A stretch of 64,000 nucleotides of DNA from Isoetes taiwanensis (GCA_021234155.1 JAJEKV010000083.1:772332-836331), one strand, 5' to 3'; positions 11,805 through 23,492 are shown, numbered from the stretch's first letter. Numbers and translations: made by a program. The notes: a model not told the origin generated them from the sequence alone.

Positions 11805-12570
11805 AAATTGCGCCAGGCGCGAGTTTGTATTCATATTCCAAAAAACTATATGTACATTTCTTCTTCTGCAAAAATGCGCCAGGCGCGAATTCTTTCTATC
11901 TCTACAATATGTCACACAGGCCCACTTCATCGGCCCAATCCCGCAAAAAGTCCCACCTGAACTAACCTGATATGACAGGATCCTCATCTTCCCTGCGGAT
12001 GTCGAGTCTCCAAACCAGAGTGTTGTATCGATCCTTGATACTATAAAGCAAATCCTCGTACTTATTTGTTGGCATGAGCCTTACTAAGAGCATGAGGAGT
12101 CTGATATGTCCATAGATGCGATGGAAGTGTACCCATGGCCCCTGATACAGACTGTCTATTGGATTCTCCAACTCTCTTTGAACGTTTTGAACAGCACACT
12201 CAAGTAATATCTTGTACAGGGTCCAGAGTTGATGGTCGTCCAGGGGAAGTGTATTTGAACTAGAACCATCCAGTGCAGGATCAGCTAGTGTCCATGCATA
12301 AGGAAAATCCATGGCACTAGAACGAGAGAAATTAAGTCATTAGCAAATGATATATTACTCTCCCCATAAAACGATTCTGAACATACATAATTCAAAACGC
12401 GCCAGGCGCGTTTGCTATGTTTTTTTCACAGATCTATTTTACACGCGCCTGGCGCGATTTGTATAGAACCGTATGAAATAGAAAGGCCAAACTAAAAACG
12501 CGCCTGGCGCACTTTGATTAACCTAATGGAAAATCGGAAACCAAAAATAGAAATGCGCCAAGCGCGATTT
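11805..12570. repeat. Second cluster of 21-bp CG-rich palindromes
   Basis: Copies at 11805-11825, 11871-11890, 12394-12413, 12441-12460, 12494-12515 and 12551-12570 are variants of AAATCGCGCC, A or T, GGCGCGATTT. They differ mainly by CG-to-TG or CG-to-CA type changes and by an A/T swap near the ends. A short minus-strand open frame at 11962-12312 (MDFPYAWTLADPALDG ...) lies between them and is unrecognised. Confidence 0.75.
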
Positions 12571-12676
12571 CTCCCATTCTAACATATTATTCTAACAGAA
12601 TACATAATCGTTGAATACATTATTTTAGTTCAATATTTAGTTCATTCTTTTAGTTCATTCTTTTAGTTCATTATTT

Positions 12677-12955
12677 AGAACAGATAGAGGAAGAGCTAGT
12701 GAAATAGAATAAGAGCAGATACAGCAAAATCATATAAGCATGATCATAGAGCAGATAGATCATAGAGCAGATAGATCATAGATCATAGAGCAGATAGATC
12801 ATAGAGCAGATAGATCATAGATCATAGCTCATAGATCATAGAGCAAGATCATAGAGCAGATAGATCATAGATCATTATTTACTTCATTATTTTAGATCAT
12901 GGCTTAGAACAGATAGAGGAAGACCTAGTGAAATAGAATAAGAGCAGATCATATA
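12677..12955. repeat. Minisatellite of GATCATAGAGCAGATA units between two flanking repeats
   Basis: Irregular tandem copies of a 16-base unit (GATCATAGAGCAGATA and shortened forms GATCATA) occupy about 12735-12890. They are bracketed by two copies of a segment of about 45 bases containing AACAGATAGAGGAAGA (12678 and 12908). Downstream, 13060-13470 is a second low-complexity zone built on CCGAGAAGC and GAAAACAGATAAAAGC. Confidence 0.75.
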
Positions 12956-13469
12956 GGCCAGATCACAGAACCAATCCTGTGAGGAACTGCTTTATGTAAA
13001 ATAACTACTTTATGTATATAACAGGAAATACTAACCTACTTGTGTTCAGTACCCGAGAATTGAGCCTTCTAACCGAGAAGCCGAGAAGCTTTAACACAAA
13101 AAACCAAAGTTATTCAAAGTCAGAGAGATTGTAGAGAGCCAAAAAACTAAAAAAACCAGAGACATTGTATAGAGCCTACAAACCTTTGAGCCGAAAAAAT
13201 CGAAAACAGATAGAAGCCGAAAACCCAAAAGCTCGAAAACAGATAAAAACAGATAAAAGCTCGAAAGCTCGAAAACAGATAAAAGCTCGGAAGCAGATTG
13301 AAGCCGAGAAAGATAGATTGACGATTCCTTAGGTCATGCAGCAGATAGATTGATTCCTTAGGTCATGCAGCAGATAGATTGATGCCCAGAAAGCAGAGAA
13401 GATAGATTGAAGGTAGATTGATGATGCCGAGAAGCAGATAGAAGCCGAGAAAGCCGAGAAAGCGTGGTT

Positions 13470-14030
13470 ACCGAATGCCTAAATTGGAAGCGAAGCTAAT
13501 GTTCGAAAGTGTGAGAGAAAAGTTTGAAAAGGAAGGCTAACTTGAAATAATAATCGCTTTTAAAATTTCGCCGGCGCCATTATAACTCCCAGCGAAAATT
13601 TATTACAAGGGTTAATTGTTTTAATGACAATTGTTTTAAGGGTTATTAAGTTTAAAAGTTATGACTTATAAGTTTTTAAAATAGTTTTAAGTTAATAGTT
13701 AGGTTATAAGTTTAAAAGTTCATGAATTAGACTTCTAACCTTAAAACTTTTAACCTACAATAACTTTCCAACCTTAAATTTTCTAACCTATAATAAACTT
13801 CTTAACCTTAAAACTGCAAACCTATAATAACCTTAAAAGTTGTTTCTAAGGTTATTATAGGATACAAGTTTGAAGGTTATAAGTAGAGGGTTTTATTTTA
13901 TATAATGTTGAGGAAAATAACTTGGGAATCCCATTATATAAATAGAATGATCAAATAGAATAAGACATATGAGGCTTTCATTTATGAACATGTTAGTTAG
14001 AGGTTATTTGGATATGCTAACTTACTATAT
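13470..14030. other. AT-rich 5' flank of the transposase
   Basis: Degenerate inverse and direct copies of TTATAGGTTA/TTAAAACTTTTAACC motifs between 13600 and 13880 give this stretch hairpin potential. No gene seen. It may hold the promoter of the transposase that follows. Confidence 0.35.
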
Positions 14031-14056
14031 ATTTTTATGCATTCTAGGTCAATGGC

Positions 14057-16509
14057 ATGCAAAATGCTAAAAAAAAAACCCCCAATGATGCTAATCAAGG
14101 CAAGGAGAAATTCCCAACTAATGAACATGATGTCCAAGGAAAGGAAAATACCTCAAATGATGTTGATGATGGCAAAGGAAAGGAAAAGACTCCAAATGAT
14201 GTTAATGATGGAAAAGGAAAGGAAAAGACCTCAAATGAAAAGGATGATGGCAAAGGAAAGGAAATTGTACTTTATACTCGGGTCGATTGGAAAAACAAAA
14301 AGGTCAAGATCCCGCATGCATGCAACGAGAGGCAAGATGGGAGAAGGGATTATTGTTCTAGCAGATCCTATCAATGCAAAGTGAATGATGAAAGATTAGG
14401 GGAGGACAGGTTAGGTGTGGCAATCTCAAAATTATATGACAATTGGAAGGAAAAGGGTTCAGGCAAACAAGAATGCCTAGCTTGTGTGAAGCAACTAGAG
14501 GTTCCAACTATTGTTGCATGGCCTAGGGACAGTATTCAACTGGAGGGGAACTACACGTTTCCTTTAGATGTAGAACCATTGTCAACAATGTTCACACATT
14601 GCAGCAAGAGGCCACTTCCAACTTTCAAACATTATCCCACCAAAAGATGCAAGTCAGATTATGATTGTTCTCCTGAAGCTATGATGAAGGTTAGAGGAGG
14701 TGAATGTTGTTGTTTTTCTTGTGTTAGAATGTTCACAATAGAGGAGTTGGTGGGAGCAAGAGCTACATATCGGGAACATAAGTGTGATAGCGGGAGGAAT
14801 TTCATGTACACCATATTTGGCTATGCAATTGGGATGAAAGATCAAAGAAGAAAAGATTCCCATTGAATGGAAAGTGGATATATTCAAAAGCATGGATGGC
14901 TATACATGGAATTCCAACCTCTTCTTGGCACTGGTGGCAAAAAGAGACATGAAAATGGTAGTAAAATTGCATTGCATGGGAAACTTGGCCCGGTAAGGCC
15001 TACCTCAAGAACTATAGTACTAAAGGAAATATTTGAAAGATATGTGGATTTCAATGCAGAAAACATGCCACATAAGAGTAAGAAGGATGAATAGGGTAGA
15101 GTTATTGTTGAAAAGAGATTGCCATCCCATTGTACCCGTAAGAGCATATTAGAGGAAATAAATGCATTGTTTAGGTGAACTTGGAGTAGCCTCTATATCC
15201 CGCCCAGTTTTAGTAGGCTATGGAATAAGCATTTCAAGCATGTGACCATAGCAACTTCAAACAACTTTGCCAAGTGCAATTTATGTGCTAAGTTGAAGGA
15301 GACACTAGATAAGACCGTGCAACCAAGTCTAAGGGCAAAGATAAGGGAACATATGAAGGACCATATGACGGATCAACTATCATGTAGATCAACTTATTGG
15401 ATGTGGAGGACCTTATCCGCAATGGAACCTAATAACTATCTATGTATTATACATGATAAAATGGACCAACAGAAGACTTGTCTTCCACAATTCAAGTACA
15501 TTCCTAAGTCATGTGGAAGATCATATCATTTGCGTGATTTCAATGGCTGGGGCAATATTGCATGGGCGGGGGCTCAGACCTATTATGGCCATTTCAGTTT
15601 AGAGTTGTGGAGTGATGGTCCAGATTTTCACATTGGGAGTATCATGAGGTGTTTAAGAAACTATGAGAAGGGTTACAATGGTAACCTACGAGGATCCTAC
15701 TGACTAGCCGGGCACTACATAGTGCATTGTTGGATGGAACCCCTAATAGTATTGAAAAGTTTAGCAAGGCAAGATTTAGGAGGAATGGACCTAGTGAACA
15801 TGTTGGAGCTTCAACATCTCGTGCTAAACCTCGAGATCTGCTTTAAAGCTCCTCTTGCAACTAGATAATTGTCTTTGGTCAAAATAAGAACGGTGGATGT
15901 TTTCTTTCCTATCCTACTTAACATTTGTGGGTATTTTTGAAAGAGTCAATTTGGGGTTCCTAATGCCGGGACATACTCATGAGGATGTGGATGCATTGTT
16001 TGGAAAATATAGTCATGTATTGAGGGCAGACAGAGTTACCAACTTTCGAGGCTATTGGAAATATTTCATGGATGTACAAATCCATCTCCTATAGGATCTA
16101 TCATAGAAGAAGTGCCCGATTGGAAGAGTTTTGTGGATGGTTATGCTCTCGACATGGAAGGTCATTCTAGACCTCTTCAATTCACTTTTTGGGTGAGAGA
16201 AGGGATTCCAATCATGCAATGGAAAATGAGACCTTGGAGGAGAAGTGGGAGAGGTGGGGCAGAAATTTGGCACAGGGATGCAAATGGCAAGCCTATGATA
16301 CCTCCTGGTCAACCAAAAGCTCTAAAACCAATCAAGAAGTCAAGCAATTGGGATTGACTAAGGATGGCATCAATGACTACATCAAGCATTGGCAAACTAA
16401 TTCGGATGAGACTAATCGTGCATTGATAGATTATTGGAAGAAGGTGATCAACTTGTTGGATGAGGTAGACACATCCTCGGAAAGATTTGAAAGAAGGGTG
16501 GTTCCCTAA
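14057..16509 (+). pseudogene. Decayed DDE-like transposase with LDNC and GHTHEDVD motifs
   Basis: A long protein is readable across several frames. An N-terminal lysine-rich region contains repeats of the type DGKGKEKTPND. A cysteine-rich part follows (CLACVK; ECCCFSC). A third section reads FAKCNLCAKLKETLDK, then MDQQKTCLPQF. The core reads LLQLDNC, then FERVNLGFLMPGHTHEDVDALFG near 15850-16000. The paired LDNC and GHTHEDVD blocks are what I remember of transposase-like proteins carrying the domain listed as DUF7869, and I infer they are catalytic acidic residues of an RNase-H-type fold. In-frame stops occur at 14864, 15092 and 15173, with frame changes after about 15660, so this copy is dead. 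It lies near the right inverted repeat (17249-17288), as a transposase gene would. Confidence 0.6.
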
Positions 16510-17248
16510 AAGTAAGTGGAAACATTATCGGTGGTCGACGACGAAGATGATGGTACCATTAGTAGCATTGTGAAGGCATATGCTCCTCCTCAATCGATAA
16601 ACACTATGTTGGTCCTAAGAAGGATATGCCAAAATATCTAGGCATGGATTGTTATGAACCTTCTCGACGTGGAGTGCCACCAATTTGTAGTAGTAAAACC
16701 GCCAGATCTAGAGACCTATCCGGTGTGGTTGGGATGGACTATCTCGGATATTTGCAAAAAGAAGAAGGTGATGTTAACTTCAATAAGGTGCTTGGCGTGG
16801 AATGGTGGTGTCGGTACATCGGTTGAGTAATGTCACAGATAAAGAAAGATATTCAGATTGTTGGACAAAGAGGTGGAGGAGAAATCCAAGTGATCCCGAT
16901 CTTTGGCTAGAGCGTTGAAACCGTATTGTACTCGTGGACTCCAAAAACTATTCCTAGTAAAACAAATGAGAGTTACAATACCTCAGGATGTAAGGAATAA
17001 GGTTCTCATATCCTTGGGGATACTAGTGGAAAAATGAAAAACAATTACTATGTATCTTTTCTACAGTTAATAAAAGTTGTGTACTACTTGAGTTCCATGA
17101 TATATGATTTTATAATTTGAAGTTAAGGTGTGAGTTTATATTCCCGTGTGTGATTATATGTTAACGTCTATTCTAGTCTAAGGGCAACAAAGTTACTAAA
17201 AAAGTGAATTTAACAAAGTTACTAAAAAAGTGCAATATAAAATTTATC
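16510..17248 (+). other. 3' part of the transposon, no clear gene
   Basis: Short frames continue (for example 16626-16826) without recognisable motifs and may be the degraded C-terminus. The sequence then becomes AT-rich up to the right inverted repeat. A doubled AACAAAGTTACTAAAAAAGTG near 17190-17233 sits just inside the end and could be a subterminal repeat. Confidence 0.35.
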
Positions 17249-17290
17249 CCAAAATTAAGACATAATCCCAATTTAATTGAATGATGGTTA

Positions 17291-17804
17291 GTTCTGGTTT
17301 ATTAGATGGCCTTGTTACTTATGCTGCTTATGGTTTTGACCTTTGGAATTCTAGGAACACAGTCCTTGGAGATGCAATTAAGGTTATTAATTTCAAATTC
17401 TTATGCTACCTGAATGTATTTTATAGTTCCTTCTTTTTAAAATGCATTTTGTTGGTGATACTAATGCTTATATTCTACAACCGAGTTCAGCATTGTATAT
17501 TTTCATATATATACAATTATATAAGCTGCCCCCTTGTTGGTGGCGCTGCATGAGCCGTCCAGATCTGAGATGGACGGTGCAGACGGTGCCACCTCGAAAC
17601 AACCCAAGCAGCCCCTTTGTTGGTAGAGATTGAGGTGTCACCGCTTCGACCGTCGAATGTGCGAGATCGACGTCCAAGATCGAAAGCCCTCTTATTTGGG
17701 GGCTTTGGATGTTGGATTGGATTTAGGGGTTTAATCTTTTGCGTTTGGTCGAGAAAGTCGTGGAAATTAAATGGTACTTAAAAACATTAAATGCTCAGTT
17801 CTAA
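17291..17804. other. Spacer between two transposons
   Basis: No gene supported. A small inverted pair (GCCGTCCAGATCTGAGATGGACGGT) lies at about 17552-17576. The rest is unremarkable flanking DNA. Confidence 0.3.
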
Positions 17805-17999
17805 GGTGGCAAGATTTTAATTTCCTATATTGTGAGGGTAAAAATATCGTTACCCTACTCTCCCGCGGAATCACTAACCCTCCTGCCCCGTTATCCGTAC
17901 CCTCCTGCCCCATTCTCTGTACCTGCCCCGTTATCCGTACCTGACAGGCTCCATTTTATACCTTCCGGCGGAATCACATCTGTAAAATACCACTGGACG

Positions 18000-18330
18000 G
18001 AATCACCACGTAAATATTCTCCTCCGTGGAATCACCGCATAAATATTCTCTCCCGTGGAATCACCGCGGTAATATTCTCCGCCCGTGGAATCGCCGTACT
18101 ATTCCTCGAGAGGAATCACATGGAATCAATCCTTCGGGTGGAATCACCGTACATCGTAATATTCTTTCCCGTGGAATCACCGCATACGATAATATTCTCT
18201 CCCGTGGAATCACCACGTAAATATTCTCCTCCGTGGAATCACCGCGTAAATATTCTCCCCGTGGAATCACCGCAGTAATATTCTCTACCGTGGAATCACC
18301 GCGTACTATTCCTCGAGAAGGAATCACCTG
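18000..18330 (+). repeat. Tandem array of a 30-38-bp GGAATCACCG unit
   Basis: About nine irregular units with the core TCCGTGGAATCACCGC and spacer TAAATATTCTC(T)CC. The ORFs on both strands here (proline-, serine- and arginine-rich) are artefacts of the repeat. The array extends the left inverted arm of the enclosing element and has only two or three unit equivalents in the right arm. Confidence 0.8.
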
Positions 18331-19960
18331 GAGACCTTTGAGTATGTAATAACTGCAAGCAGGGAGGAAAAATTGGCAGATAGTCCAATCCCAGCAGAAG
18401 GTTATGCCCGATTCTATAAAAAATGGTTGAGGATGGTTTAAGGAAGCCTACGTTACTTGAAGATCCTGAATGAAATTAATACAAACCAATGGTGAAAAAA
18501 AACAAGCTGGGCTACTCCATTTTGTGTGTGCATGTCCATTGTTATGTTTTGCACCGCCCAGAACATTTCTGGTTGGGGATTTGAACCCCTTGCCAATATT
18601 GGCAATGCCATGGGCTGCTTCAAAACAAGAAGAAGAAACAAGAAACAAATCTGCTTCATATCATTGTGCCCAATAGCATGCTTCAAACTATTAGTTAATG
18701 TGCAAACATGGCATATACATTTGGTGACAGCACAAAGTTGCAATATTTTTCTGCAGCACAATTGAGTGGCAATTCGAAAAGGCACTATGCTCCATATGCA
18801 TATCCTTCAATGTCCCAGTCGTTTGCAGTAACACCACAAATGAAGGCTAAGCACTTTGAGGGTCTAATCTCACAATCACTTCGCAGCAGCGTATTTCTTC
18901 GAGTCTACCTGATTATAACTTGATTGGTTAACTGACAGCTAAAAAGGCCACACAATGACTTCAGATTGAAATGGGATGTTCCCACCGAAATCCTTTCGTC
19001 ATATAGATATCTTGCATGACGAGGAAAAACAATCACGCATGCAACATGAGCTCCCTGTGTTTCTGATGTCGATGACCTAACCTTGCACAAATTATGTAAC
19101 GAAATGAAAGAACCTGCGGAATGGAGCTAAGAAACAGAGTTGGTATGTCAAAAAGATGAGAGGCTCATATATTCGAATACAAGAGATTGAGATGATTTGG
19201 AATGAGGGAGCTGTCAGAAAGAAGTAAATCCCTTCACTCCGGCGCCAAGAAGAGGTCTCTGCACTGATTGGGTATGGCCGTCAAGCTATATTTCTGCAAG
19301 AAGCGTGCACAATGCACGCTCAAATATATCAATCACGAAAGGGTCGATGAGGAATCGATCAATCTGGGCCATAACCTGAGAAAAGGCGCATAACCTGAGC
19401 AGAGGCCATAACCTGAGAAGAGGCGCATGCTGGCCGCATTCTTGGCAAGAGGGCATAACCCAGTGGGAAAACAGAGAAAAACAGAGGAAACAGAGAAACA
19501 GAAACAGAGAAACAGTCACATCTATGGCCTTGGCCCCGCCATCTTAAATACGATCTACCAAAACTCCACAGATTCGACGTCTTTTCGGACCGGAACCCAT
19601 CGGCATGAATCGATGTTTGATGCACGAGAGGATCTTCCCCTTCGTCGTCTCACGAAGTTATGAATCCAAAGCCTTTCGTCTTTGTTGAACCACTTCACCT
19701 TTCCGGATCCTGGCGAGCTGAATCGAATCCGCCATTGCAAAGCTTGGCGCAACTGGGGTAGATTCGGGCAGCAGAAAAAAAAGGGTTAGAATAAAAAGGA
19801 GCCAAATCTGACCTCCTACGAAGAGATTTAATCTGGATTAAAGCTCCATTGATGGGCGCTTGTTCAATCGCCATCTATCGCCGGAGCAAGCCGCCATAGC
19901 CGGCACTAGTTCTCAGAAGAAGAATAACAGGACGTCAAAAATTTAAATTTTTACTAGAAT
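18330..19960. other. Interior of the long-TIR element, possible captured DNA
   Basis: Contains short frames without recognised domains. A minus-strand stretch at about 18930-19090 (QGAHVACVIVFPRHARYLYD) looks exon-like by composition but I cannot name it. A purine-rich stretch at 19380-19520 repeats CATAACCTGAG and GAAACAGAG. No transposase motif seen. Confidence 0.35.
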
Positions 19961-20236
19961 ATTTGGAATGGTGATTCCGTCGCGTGGAATAAAATGGGAG
20001 TGATTCCGTCCCGTGGTATTTTTCAAATGTGATTCCGCCGAAAGGTATAAAACAGACGGCCAGGATGGACCCTACAAACGGATGGTCGGGATCCATCAGA
20101 AAGTACACCTGACGCTGTCAGGTACGAATAACGGGGCCTCCGGAACGGATCCCGTTTCTGGAGGGTTAGTGATTCCGCGGGAAAGTATTCACCGCGATGG
20201 AATCACCAAAACCAGGGTAATGAGTGAGGTGGCAAG

Positions 20237-22546
20237 GGAATTAATTGTGCCTATTAAATAGCACAACAAATAGGAAACACGCTTAAAAAAAAGAAAAAGA
20301 TAGATAGACCTATGAACTACGAAAATTTTAGCAGCCAGAACTTAGGGTTTCTTGCCAGAAAGGCGGTTTCCACATGGTAGCATGAGGCCTTGCCGCTGCA
20401 TGGTCTGGAGTGCTACAGATCGGTTGAAGATTCCGGCAGCAATGAGCATGAGTTTAAAGCACCGTTCTGGACAAAAATTCGTGAGCAGCTAAGGCCAAAA
20501 TGAATTTCTGTGATAGAGACGATGGTAATGGATGCGCGAGTAAGAGCTCCATGCCCTAATCGTCGAAGAAAGAACAGAGCTTGCCGGATTTGGATGGTCT
20601 ATGCTCAAATCAGGGAAGATATGGCCGGTTTATGATCTGAGTGAGATTCAAATCACTCTTGGTGCATTGAGATCATTTTTTTCTGTTATTGAGCATGAGA
20701 TGCTAACTGGATTGATGCATGCCAAACTGGAAGATTTTGTGCAACGACAACAACCGACATCCTGCTTGATCCTGCTTGTAGGCGTGAACCCATTCAGGTT
20801 TGTGCGATGCATTTGGATCCAAAACATCAGGCTCTAGATGCTCGTTTATAGCTCTGAATAGCATTGGAAAATCGTTTTGGGTTACAGTATTTTCTGTTTG
20901 CTGATAAAGATGATCATTATGCATAAGTTTTGGTTGTGGTTAGCAGTGGTTTATTTTGAAAAAATACATATTGTCTGGTTGCCTGGGTAATTTGTTGATC
21001 TTGGTGGATGATTCTAGCATTCATAAGTCCGACTTTCCTTTTTTATTTGAGATTCTCTTTTTGATAATGCATGTCTATTTTGCAGGTTCACATATCAGGA
21101 GCTTACTGGCTGAAAATCTTCTCTGATATGGCAAAATCGTGTGAAGGAATTTGGTCAACTTTGGACGGACAGTTCTCCCTGTACAGAGCTCTGATTTTTG
21201 CAATTCAAAGTCGAAAAATGATTAGCAGAAAGTCTAGTTTCTAACGCAATTGAAATCGCTTAATTCCAGTAAGTACAATTAAACTTATCGCATTTTAAAC
21301 ATAGGCACCTATTTGTGGACAGTTTTATAAAAGTTGCAGCTTCCTCTAACATGTATGTGCCCAACATAAGAGTCGCAAAGCTGTGAGTCTGTAAAAGTGG
21401 AGTTTAAGACTCTTGCTCTTTAAATGGTTATCAGTGCATTTGGAGTGCATTTGGAGTAAGCAGGCCAGTTACGAAGGAAGTACACTTTAGTGCACCAAAG
21501 AGCACCACATCAATATAAAGAATGATTTGGTTTAGATGTCTTTATTTGAGTTGCTGAAATCAGGCTTTCTCATAGTTATGGGTTTATTAATGGATGTAAG
21601 TTCTATTTCCATTGTATTGTTGTATTTTGATTCTAATTTTTTTATCTGAAACGCCACAGTGGCGCTCAACATCAACCTGAATCTAGTATCCATTGACAGA
21701 ATTTGTTGTGGAATTAAAGGCCATCATGTATGTCGTGAGGAAGGATGGTTTGGGAATTGATCCCTTTGCAAAGTTGTTGTTTGGTCATTTGGCTTCTTTG
21801 TTCCGTCCCAATATTAATGTTGTGTACAGCAAGCAAGTGGGCAGCTTTGTAATTCCACACAGAATAGTGACTTGTTCAGTGAGGTGAAACAGAAAATAGC
21901 TTAGTAAATAGTTGCAACAGAAATGTATGCATGTGTGCACATGCTGCATCTGCAAATTTGTTGTCATTATTTCCTTTCAATTCATGTATTTGAGGAATTT
22001 ACTTGTGCGTAATGTCTTTTCTTCCACTAAGACGCATCCTTTAGGCTATTCATTATATTGTAGGGTGCTCATTGTATATGGGAACGGGTCGATAGTGCTT
22101 TGGGGACTCCATGAGAATGAAGGGTAGGCAATCTGGTGAACAACACTAAAATCTGTCAGATTTGTGCTGGAGATATACCATGGATATATTTAGCAAGAGA
22201 AGGCAAGCTAAGTATAAAATTGAGATATATATGTGCTGTGTGTATTTGTGCAGGAAGGGAGAATTGCACATCCATTGCCATGAGAGCATCTAACTAAGAA
22301 GTTCTGGAATCCATAGAATACATCCATTGCCATGAGAGCATCTAACTAAGAAGTGCTGGAATCCATAGAATACATCCATTGCCATGAGAGCATCTAATTA
22401 AGAAGTGCCAGTTGTTCTTGACGCCATAAGTTTTTTATGAAGCCATATTTTGCATCTTAGATCTGTAGAAGCCTATAGCATTTCTGGTGTTATTAACATT
22501 TTCGAGTATGTTGTCTTGCAGCATTAATTAACCAGCTCTTTTTCAG
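20237..22546 (+). other. Exon-like scraps with introns, unrecognised
   Basis: Two plus-strand pieces have coding-like composition: 20601-20760 (IQITLGALRSFFSVIEHEML) and 21693-21830 (FVVELKAIMYVVRKDGLGID). I cannot assign either. Around them the DNA is T-rich, like introns. At 22268-22410 a unit of about 58 bases (CATCCATTGCCATGAGAGCA ...) is present two and a half times. These may be parts of a captured or decayed gene ending in the PDX2 exon that follows. Confidence 0.35.
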
Positions 22547-22694
22547 ATTAATAGCTTTGAGACGGAGCTTTTTGTGCCTGCATTGGAAGCAACTGAAGGT
22601 GGTCGTCCAAGCTTTCATGCTGTGTTCATCCATGCCCCTTCTATTATAGGAAGTGGTCTTGCAGTCGAAATTCTTGCTCCTTCCGGCAGAGCAG
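22547..22694 (+). pseudogene. PDX2: Orphan exon of PDX2 (pyridoxal 5'-phosphate synthase glutaminase subunit)
   Basis: The frame after a good splice acceptor (CTCTTTTTCAG, 22546) reads SFETELFVPALEATEGG, then FHAVFIHAPSIIGSG, then VEILA. This matches the part of plant PDX2 that follows the glutaminase nucleophile region (consensus SFEA-L-VP, EGGP, F-GVFIRAP, VEVLA). PDX2 supplies ammonia to PDX1 in vitamin B6 synthesis. The catalytic-cysteine part and the C-terminal His-Glu part are not found nearby on either side, so this is an isolated fragment. It keeps an intron boundary, so it came by DNA duplication or capture and not from mRNA. A donor at the 3' side is weak (GCAG, GTCTGC). Confidence 0.7.
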
Positions 22695-22699
22695 GTCTG

Positions 22700-23490
22700 C
22701 TTGTATACATATACAAGTAGTTTTTTATTTAATAAATTATCGTAGGTCATTTTTTTTGAATAAAATATGCGGAGGATAAGTCAGATATGAAGAAAGTGAT
22801 TTAGTTCATGACTAAAGTATCCACTTTGGGTATAATGCACAATATATGGTTAAAATGGGGTTCAAATCCTCATGGCTTTGATTTATTTGTTTTTATTATT
22901 TTTTTATCTTGCAGGCTTATGGAATTTGGGACTATCTTTTAGAAACCACTAGTCATATACACCTAGGCTTTGGAAAACAAGATGGTAGTGATATATGCTT
23001 CAGATAACACACCAATTATGAAGGGTTTGAACAAAGAAACCACTACAAGTTAAGAAAATAAAATTATATGGTGTTATAAAGTATCTTAATCTGCTTTCGA
23101 AAACAAAACACTAGTGATTTATGACCTTTAACCACTCTATAAAAAACTTACTAAATCATATTCCCATACTAAAAGCATTACGGGTTTGATGTATAAACAT
23201 GGAAGGCTTTAGGCCATTAAACTATGACATGCAAACACAAGGAGAACCATATAAATTTACCGCATCAATAAGTCATGCTTATAACAATATATTAAACCAC
23301 GTCTTATTACCACCATATACCACATTCACAAACTATGCATATTAATTATTGCTTTTAAACATGTTAGAAAAACACCTTGGTGAACACCATATAAAATTCA
23401 TATAAGGTTTTTAATGATATCAACCCACAAAGATGTATTGGTTTTATTAAGCGATTTTATATATATAACTAGGGTAAAAACCCATGTTGG
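22700..23490. other. AT-rich non-coding stretch
   Basis: No gene. CACTACAAG occurs at 23040 and resembles a CACTA terminus, but no matching partner is seen. Confidence 0.35.
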
Positions 23491-23492
23491 TT

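Larger units (their letters stand above)
6547..17288 (+). mobile_element. Candidate 10.7-kb DNA transposon bounded by 40-bp inverted repeats
   Basis: Left end 6547-6586 (ACCATCATTCAA ... TATGTCTTAATTTTGG) and right end 17249-17288 are inverse copies with a handful of mismatches, and each is flanked by TA (6545-6546 and 17289-17290). The interior holds the decayed transposase at 14.0-16.5 kb near the right end, unrecognised minus-strand frames at 8.9-10.0 kb, and most copies of the 21-bp palindrome. A third copy of the end sequence lies inside at 8188-8218, so a shorter element (6547-8218) is an alternative reading. TA target duplication is only two bases, so the superfamily is left open. Confidence 0.5.
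17852..20210. mobile_element. Element with long subrepeat-bearing inverted ends (fold-back or MULE-like)
   Basis: Left end 17852-18030 and right end 19970-20210 are inverse relatives. They share CCCGCGGAATCACTAACCCTCC-type sequence, CCCCGTTAT(C/T)CGTACCTGACAG, TTTTATACCTT(C/T)CGGCGGAATC and ACCAC(T/G)GGACGGAATCAC in the same order. The left arm continues into a tandem array built on GTGGAATCACCGCGTAAATA. The 9-base GGTGGCAAG occurs just outside on both sides (17805-17813 and 20228-20236), which would suit a MULE-type duplication but does not abut the repeats exactly. The interior (18.3-19.95 kb) has no transposase that I can see, so the copy is non-autonomous and may carry captured DNA. Confidence 0.65.

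Noticed and set aside
4732-12570. CRISPR-like array from the repeated 21-base palindrome
   Set aside because: Spacing is irregular by hundreds to thousands of bases and the context is a plant nuclear genome.
4732-12570. E2F-binding sites
   Set aside because: The arms resemble but do not match the E2F consensus (TTTSSCGC); the T-rich end is offset by one base.
17832-18327. Proline- and arginine-rich frames of 88-148 codons
   Set aside because: They are encoded by the GGAATCACCG tandem repeat on both strands.
23030-23060. CACTA terminus at 23040
   Set aside because: CACTACAAG alone, with no subterminal repeats and no partner end.
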